16,547 nt of DNA from SAR202 cluster bacterium (lineage in GTDB: Bacteria; Chloroflexota; Dehalococcoidia; Lucifugimonadales; UBA1123): contig JASLRP010000444.1 of NCBI GenBank assembly GCA_030743915.1, forward strand, positions 1 through 16,547, in the 5' to 3' direction. This document shows, piece by piece, positions 14,268 to 16,547 of this stretch. Under the pieces are notes generated by a model. That model saw only the letters and a list, made by a program, of their open reading frames with translations, did not search any database and was not told the origin of the DNA. Made by a program: the position numbers and the translations under genes. Positions within the stretch are counted from its first letter, which is position 1. Each line of letters begins with the position of its first letter.

Positions 14268-14645
14268 TCACTTTCGTTTCCTGCGTCGAAGGATGAGGAT
14301 TAACGCAATCACCGCTCCAACAACCAGCATCTTGACAATTCGCCGCTTCTCTTCGAATGCTATGAATCTGGTCTCGCCGGCAGTAATCTCAATGATTCCC
14401 ACTGGCGTCACCTCGACACCTCCGCCTCCGCCTCCGCCGGAACCCTCAACCGCCGCTGTTGGATCGTCACCTTCAACGGCGCTGGAACCAGATCCCCCGC
14501 CGGCGCCGAACCCATATCGGACCTTGGCAACTGGGATTATGGTCTTGCCTTCCGAAGTGATAGGTTCGCCGTAAACGGTATTCACCGATGCCGATGATTC
14601 CAATTTTGCTGTTATGTTCCGAAATACGTCTGGAACGCTCACCAT
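14268..14645 (-). CDS. GerW/YtfJ family protein with C-terminal membrane anchor
   Basis: This 125-residue protein has the GerW (YtfJ) pattern: VYGEPITSEGKTIIPVAKV (residues about 24-42), YGFGAGGGSG, a glycine run, then VEVTPVGIIEIT and a TRFIAF strand. In Bacillus YtfJ/GerW is a spore germination protein, but the domain is widespread in non-sporulating bacteria, including Chloroflexota, where its job is unknown. A hydrophobic segment at about 103-119 followed by RRRKRK suggests a single C-terminal membrane anchor, with the charged tail inside. ATG at 14645 follows GAGGAG with 8 nt spacing. It lies 30 nt downstream of coaBC and may be co-transcribed with it. Confidence 0.88.
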   Translation of the reverse strand: MVSVPDVFRNITAKLESSASVNTVYGEPITSEGKTIIPVAKVRYGFGAGGGSGSSAVEGDDPTAAVEGSGGGGGGGVEVTPVGIIEITAGETRFIAFEEKRRIVKMLVVGAVIALILILRRRKRK

Positions 14646-14675
14646 GTGCGTCGCTCCTCGTTGGCTATGCTTGGT

Positions 14676-15887
14676 TCAAAGTTTTTCACGCCGGAATAAT
14701 GGTTTTACACGGTCCAGTATGTTCACTCCGACGTCGTACTTGGACATCAGCGGCAGGTCGTCCGAACCGCCCTCTCTGTCCAGGATAGTAACCCGGTTGG
14801 TGTCGGTGGCAAAACCTGCATCCACTGCTGTGATGTCGTTCGCGATTATCAGATCAAGGCCCTTGGAGACCAGTTTGGATTGCGCGTTGGCAATCAGGTC
14901 CTGACTCTCCGCGGCGAATCCGACCTTCACCAGCGAGTCCCCGATCAGGCCTGCGATAATATCAGGCGTTTTCGTCAGCTCGATGGACCACTCGTTTGAT
15001 GCGCCCTTCTTGATTTTCTGGTCCGCTGCCGAGACCGGACGCCAGTCCGCCACCGCCGCCGCCATGACCACCGCGTCTGCGTCCTGACACTCGTGGTTGA
15101 TAGCGTCTCGCATATCCAGTGCGGAGCGCACTTTCACCATTCGGACTCCGTGTGGCGCAGGCAGAGCCGTCGGCGTCGAGACCAGCACGGCAGACGCTCC
15201 CCGGTCTCTCGCGGCTTCGGCGATGGCGTATCCCATCTTGCCTGATGAGTGGTTAGTTATGACCCGCACCGGATCGATGGCCTCCTCGGTGCCGCCTGCG
15301 CTGACCACGATCTTCCTTCCGGCCAGGTCTCCGTCTCGTCCAAGCGTCGTCCTGATTACTCCGAGGAGTTCCGGTGCCTCCACCAGTCGACCTTTGCCGA
15401 TCAGTCCTGACGCCAACCTGCCCGACGCTGGCCCTGCAAAGGTCACGCCGCGTTCTACCAACATCTTGACATTAGCCTGGGTCGCAGGGTGGTCGAACAT
15501 GTGGGCATCCATAGCTGGAGCCACAATGACCGGAGCCTGAGTCGCCAGAAGCGTTGTGGTCAGAACGTCATCAGCGAGGCCTTGAGCCATCTTGGCGATT
15601 GTGTGCGCTGTCGCCGGAACGACGACTATCACGTCTGATCTTTCGGCCAGGGCGACGTGATCAATGCTCAATTCGGATTGTGGATCGAAAACATCTGTGA
15701 CCACTGGGCGATGCGTGATGGCCGCAAATGCCAGCGGAGAGACGAAATTTTCCGCGCCCCTGGTCAGCGCTACGTCCACGTTGGCTTTGGCCTGAGTTAA
15801 CTTGCTGGCAAGATCAATTGCCTTATAACAGGCGATACTCCCGGTAACTCCGAGCGTGATGTGCTTGCCTTCCAGATTGGTGGGCAT
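14676..15887 (-). CDS. coaBC: Bifunctional phosphopantothenoylcysteine decarboxylase / phosphopantothenate-cysteine ligase
   Basis: This protein carries out two consecutive steps of coenzyme A synthesis: joining cysteine to 4'-phosphopantothenate (CoaB) and decarboxylating the product with FMN (CoaC). The N-terminal CoaC flavodoxin-like domain opens with LGVTGSIACYKA. It has PATAHTIAKMAQGLADD and APAMDAHM, where the better known forms are PASANT and PxMNxxMW, so Asn is replaced in both. The CoaB half starts at KIVVSAGGTEEAIDPVR, with SSGKMG, AAAVADW and KIKK. NDI and the DTN region follow near the end. At 403 residues the length is normal for the fusion. GAGG lies 9 nt before the ATG. It follows coaX by 33 nt, so two CoA genes sit together. 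Confidence 0.96.
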   Translation of the reverse strand: MPTNLEGKHITLGVTGSIACYKAIDLASKLTQAKANVDVALTRGAENFVSPLAFAAITHRPVVTDVFDPQSELSIDHVALAERSDVIVVVPATAHTIAKMAQGLADDVLTTTLLATQAPVIVAPAMDAHMFDHPATQANVKMLVERGVTFAGPASGRLASGLIGKGRLVEAPELLGVIRTTLGRDGDLAGRKIVVSAGGTEEAIDPVRVITNHSSGKMGYAIAEAARDRGASAVLVSTPTALPAPHGVRMVKVRSALDMRDAINHECQDADAVVMAAAVADWRPVSAADQKIKKGASNEWSIELTKTPDIIAGLIGDSLVKVGFAAESQDLIANAQSKLVSKGLDLIIANDITAVDAGFATDTNRVTILDREGGSDDLPLMSKYDVGVNILDRVKPLFRREKL

Positions 15888-15920
15888 TCTGTGTAACCTC
15901 GATGGGCGTCGCCGGACGGC

Positions 15921-16547
15921 TCAGCCCGAATTCATTTCGTGAATCAGCCGCAGACCGGTGAGCGTCAGATCGGGATCTATGGCATCGAATAGTCCGACAT
16001 CGCTGGCAACAACGCTGGCCAACCCGCCGGTGGCAACGACCTTCGAGTTGCCGCCCAACTCCTCGTCGAACCTGCGAACCATCCCTTTCACCAGTTCGGC
16101 GTATCCCAGAACGAGGCCAGATTGTAGGGAATGAACCGTGTTCTTGCCGATGGCAAACGGAGGCGCCGTTAGCTCCACACGACGAAGCTGGGCTGTAGTG
16201 TGATACAACGAATCTGCTGCAATCTGGATTCCTGGAGCGATTGCCCCTCCCAGATAGTCCCCTGTGTTGGTCACGGCATCGAACACTGTTGCTGTCCCCA
16301 GGTCAACGACGATAGCAGGGCCACCGTAGATCGCCAGAGCCGCGGCGGCGTCCACGATCCGGTCAGCGCCCACATCTCGTGGGGTGTCGTACTTCACTCG
16401 AATGCCGGTTTTCGTCCCTGCTCCGACTTCCAAGGGCTCAGTGTCGAAATAGTCCTTGCACAACTGGACGAAACTGGGCGTCAGAGGTGGAACAACACTG
16501 CACAGAGCGATGGCTTTCACCGATTCGGGGGACACCCCGCGCAGGGG
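15921..16547 (-). CDS. coaX: Type III pantothenate kinase (5' end outside window)
   Basis: This ASKHA-fold kinase phosphorylates pantothenate, the first step of coenzyme A synthesis. The frame is open to the window edge, so only the C-terminal ~208 of about 255 residues are seen and the N-terminal phosphate loop is missing. Visible signatures are YDTPRDVGADRIVDAAAA, VVDLGTATVFDAV, GGAIAPGI and ATGG near the C terminus. The next gene is coaBC on the same strand, which supports the call. A GTG at 16535 would be too far inside the domain to be the true start. Confidence 0.95.
   Translation of the reverse strand, partial: PLRGVSPESVKAIALCSVVPPLTPSFVQLCKDYFDTEPLEVGAGTKTGIRVKYDTPRDVGADRIVDAAAALAIYGGPAIVVDLGTATVFDAVTNTGDYLGGAIAPGIQIAADSLYHTTAQLRRVELTAPPFAIGKNTVHSLQSGLVLGYAELVKGMVRRFDEELGGNSKVVATGGLASVVASDVGLFDAIDPDLTLTGLRLIHEMNSG

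Noticed and set aside
1..16547. CRISPR arrays, insertion sequences, prophage or toxin-antitoxin and defence genes
   Set aside because: No direct repeat series, transposase, integrase or defence-type protein was found; the gene content is metabolic and evenly packed.

Overview
The window looks like ordinary chromosomal DNA from an anaerobic or facultative bacterium, most likely a Chloroflexota member of the Dehalococcoidia/SAR202 type. That placement is inferred from overall protein character: a complex II with a heterodisulfide-reductase-like third subunit, an LDH-like malate dehydrogenase, a lone PEP-utilizer mobile-domain protein, a GerW-like protein, and a T-box in front of tryptophan genes. 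No 16S rRNA or other strong marker is present. Genes are tightly packed, many with 4-14 nt overlaps. I see no insertion sequence, CRISPR array, tRNA or rRNA.

Layout. The plus strand carries the 3' end of mdh (3-449), a perfect terminator hairpin, and then a 555-residue protein with a PEP-utilizer phosphohistidine domain (556-2223). All remaining genes are on the minus strand. Read in their own direction they are: coaX (5' end outside the window) and coaBC for coenzyme A, a GerW-like membrane-anchored protein, and a 4-oxalocrotonate tautomerase-like protein. Next come a strong promoter, a tryptophan T-box riboswitch, and the run trpS-trpE-trpG-trpD-HAD phosphatase-trpC-trpF, followed by an SRPBCC protein and a Nudix hydrolase. 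Last is a complex II operon, sdhA-sdhB-HdrB-like subunit, which ends at a terminator hairpin facing the plus-strand gene.

How the parts work together. The T-box leader has a recognisable stem I, with a K-turn, an S-turn and a UGG (Trp) specifier. It also has the conserved T-box sequence with a UGGC bulge, which fits a tRNA-Trp discriminator G, and a terminator whose 5' arm overlaps the antiterminator. Uncharged tRNA-Trp should therefore switch on both charging (TrpS) and synthesis up to indole-3-glycerol phosphate (TrpE, G, D, C, F). trpA and trpB are not in the window. TrpE keeps the LLES motif of the feedback site, so control probably acts at both transcript and enzyme level. Between the T-box terminator and trpS lies a 13-codon reading frame with a GGAGG ribosome binding site and one Trp codon, a possible second control element.

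The complex II genes form a SdhA/SdhB/SdhE-like ('type E') set. SdhB has the extra cysteine (CxxCxxC) expected to turn the third cluster into [4Fe-4S], and no classical membrane-anchor genes accompany it.
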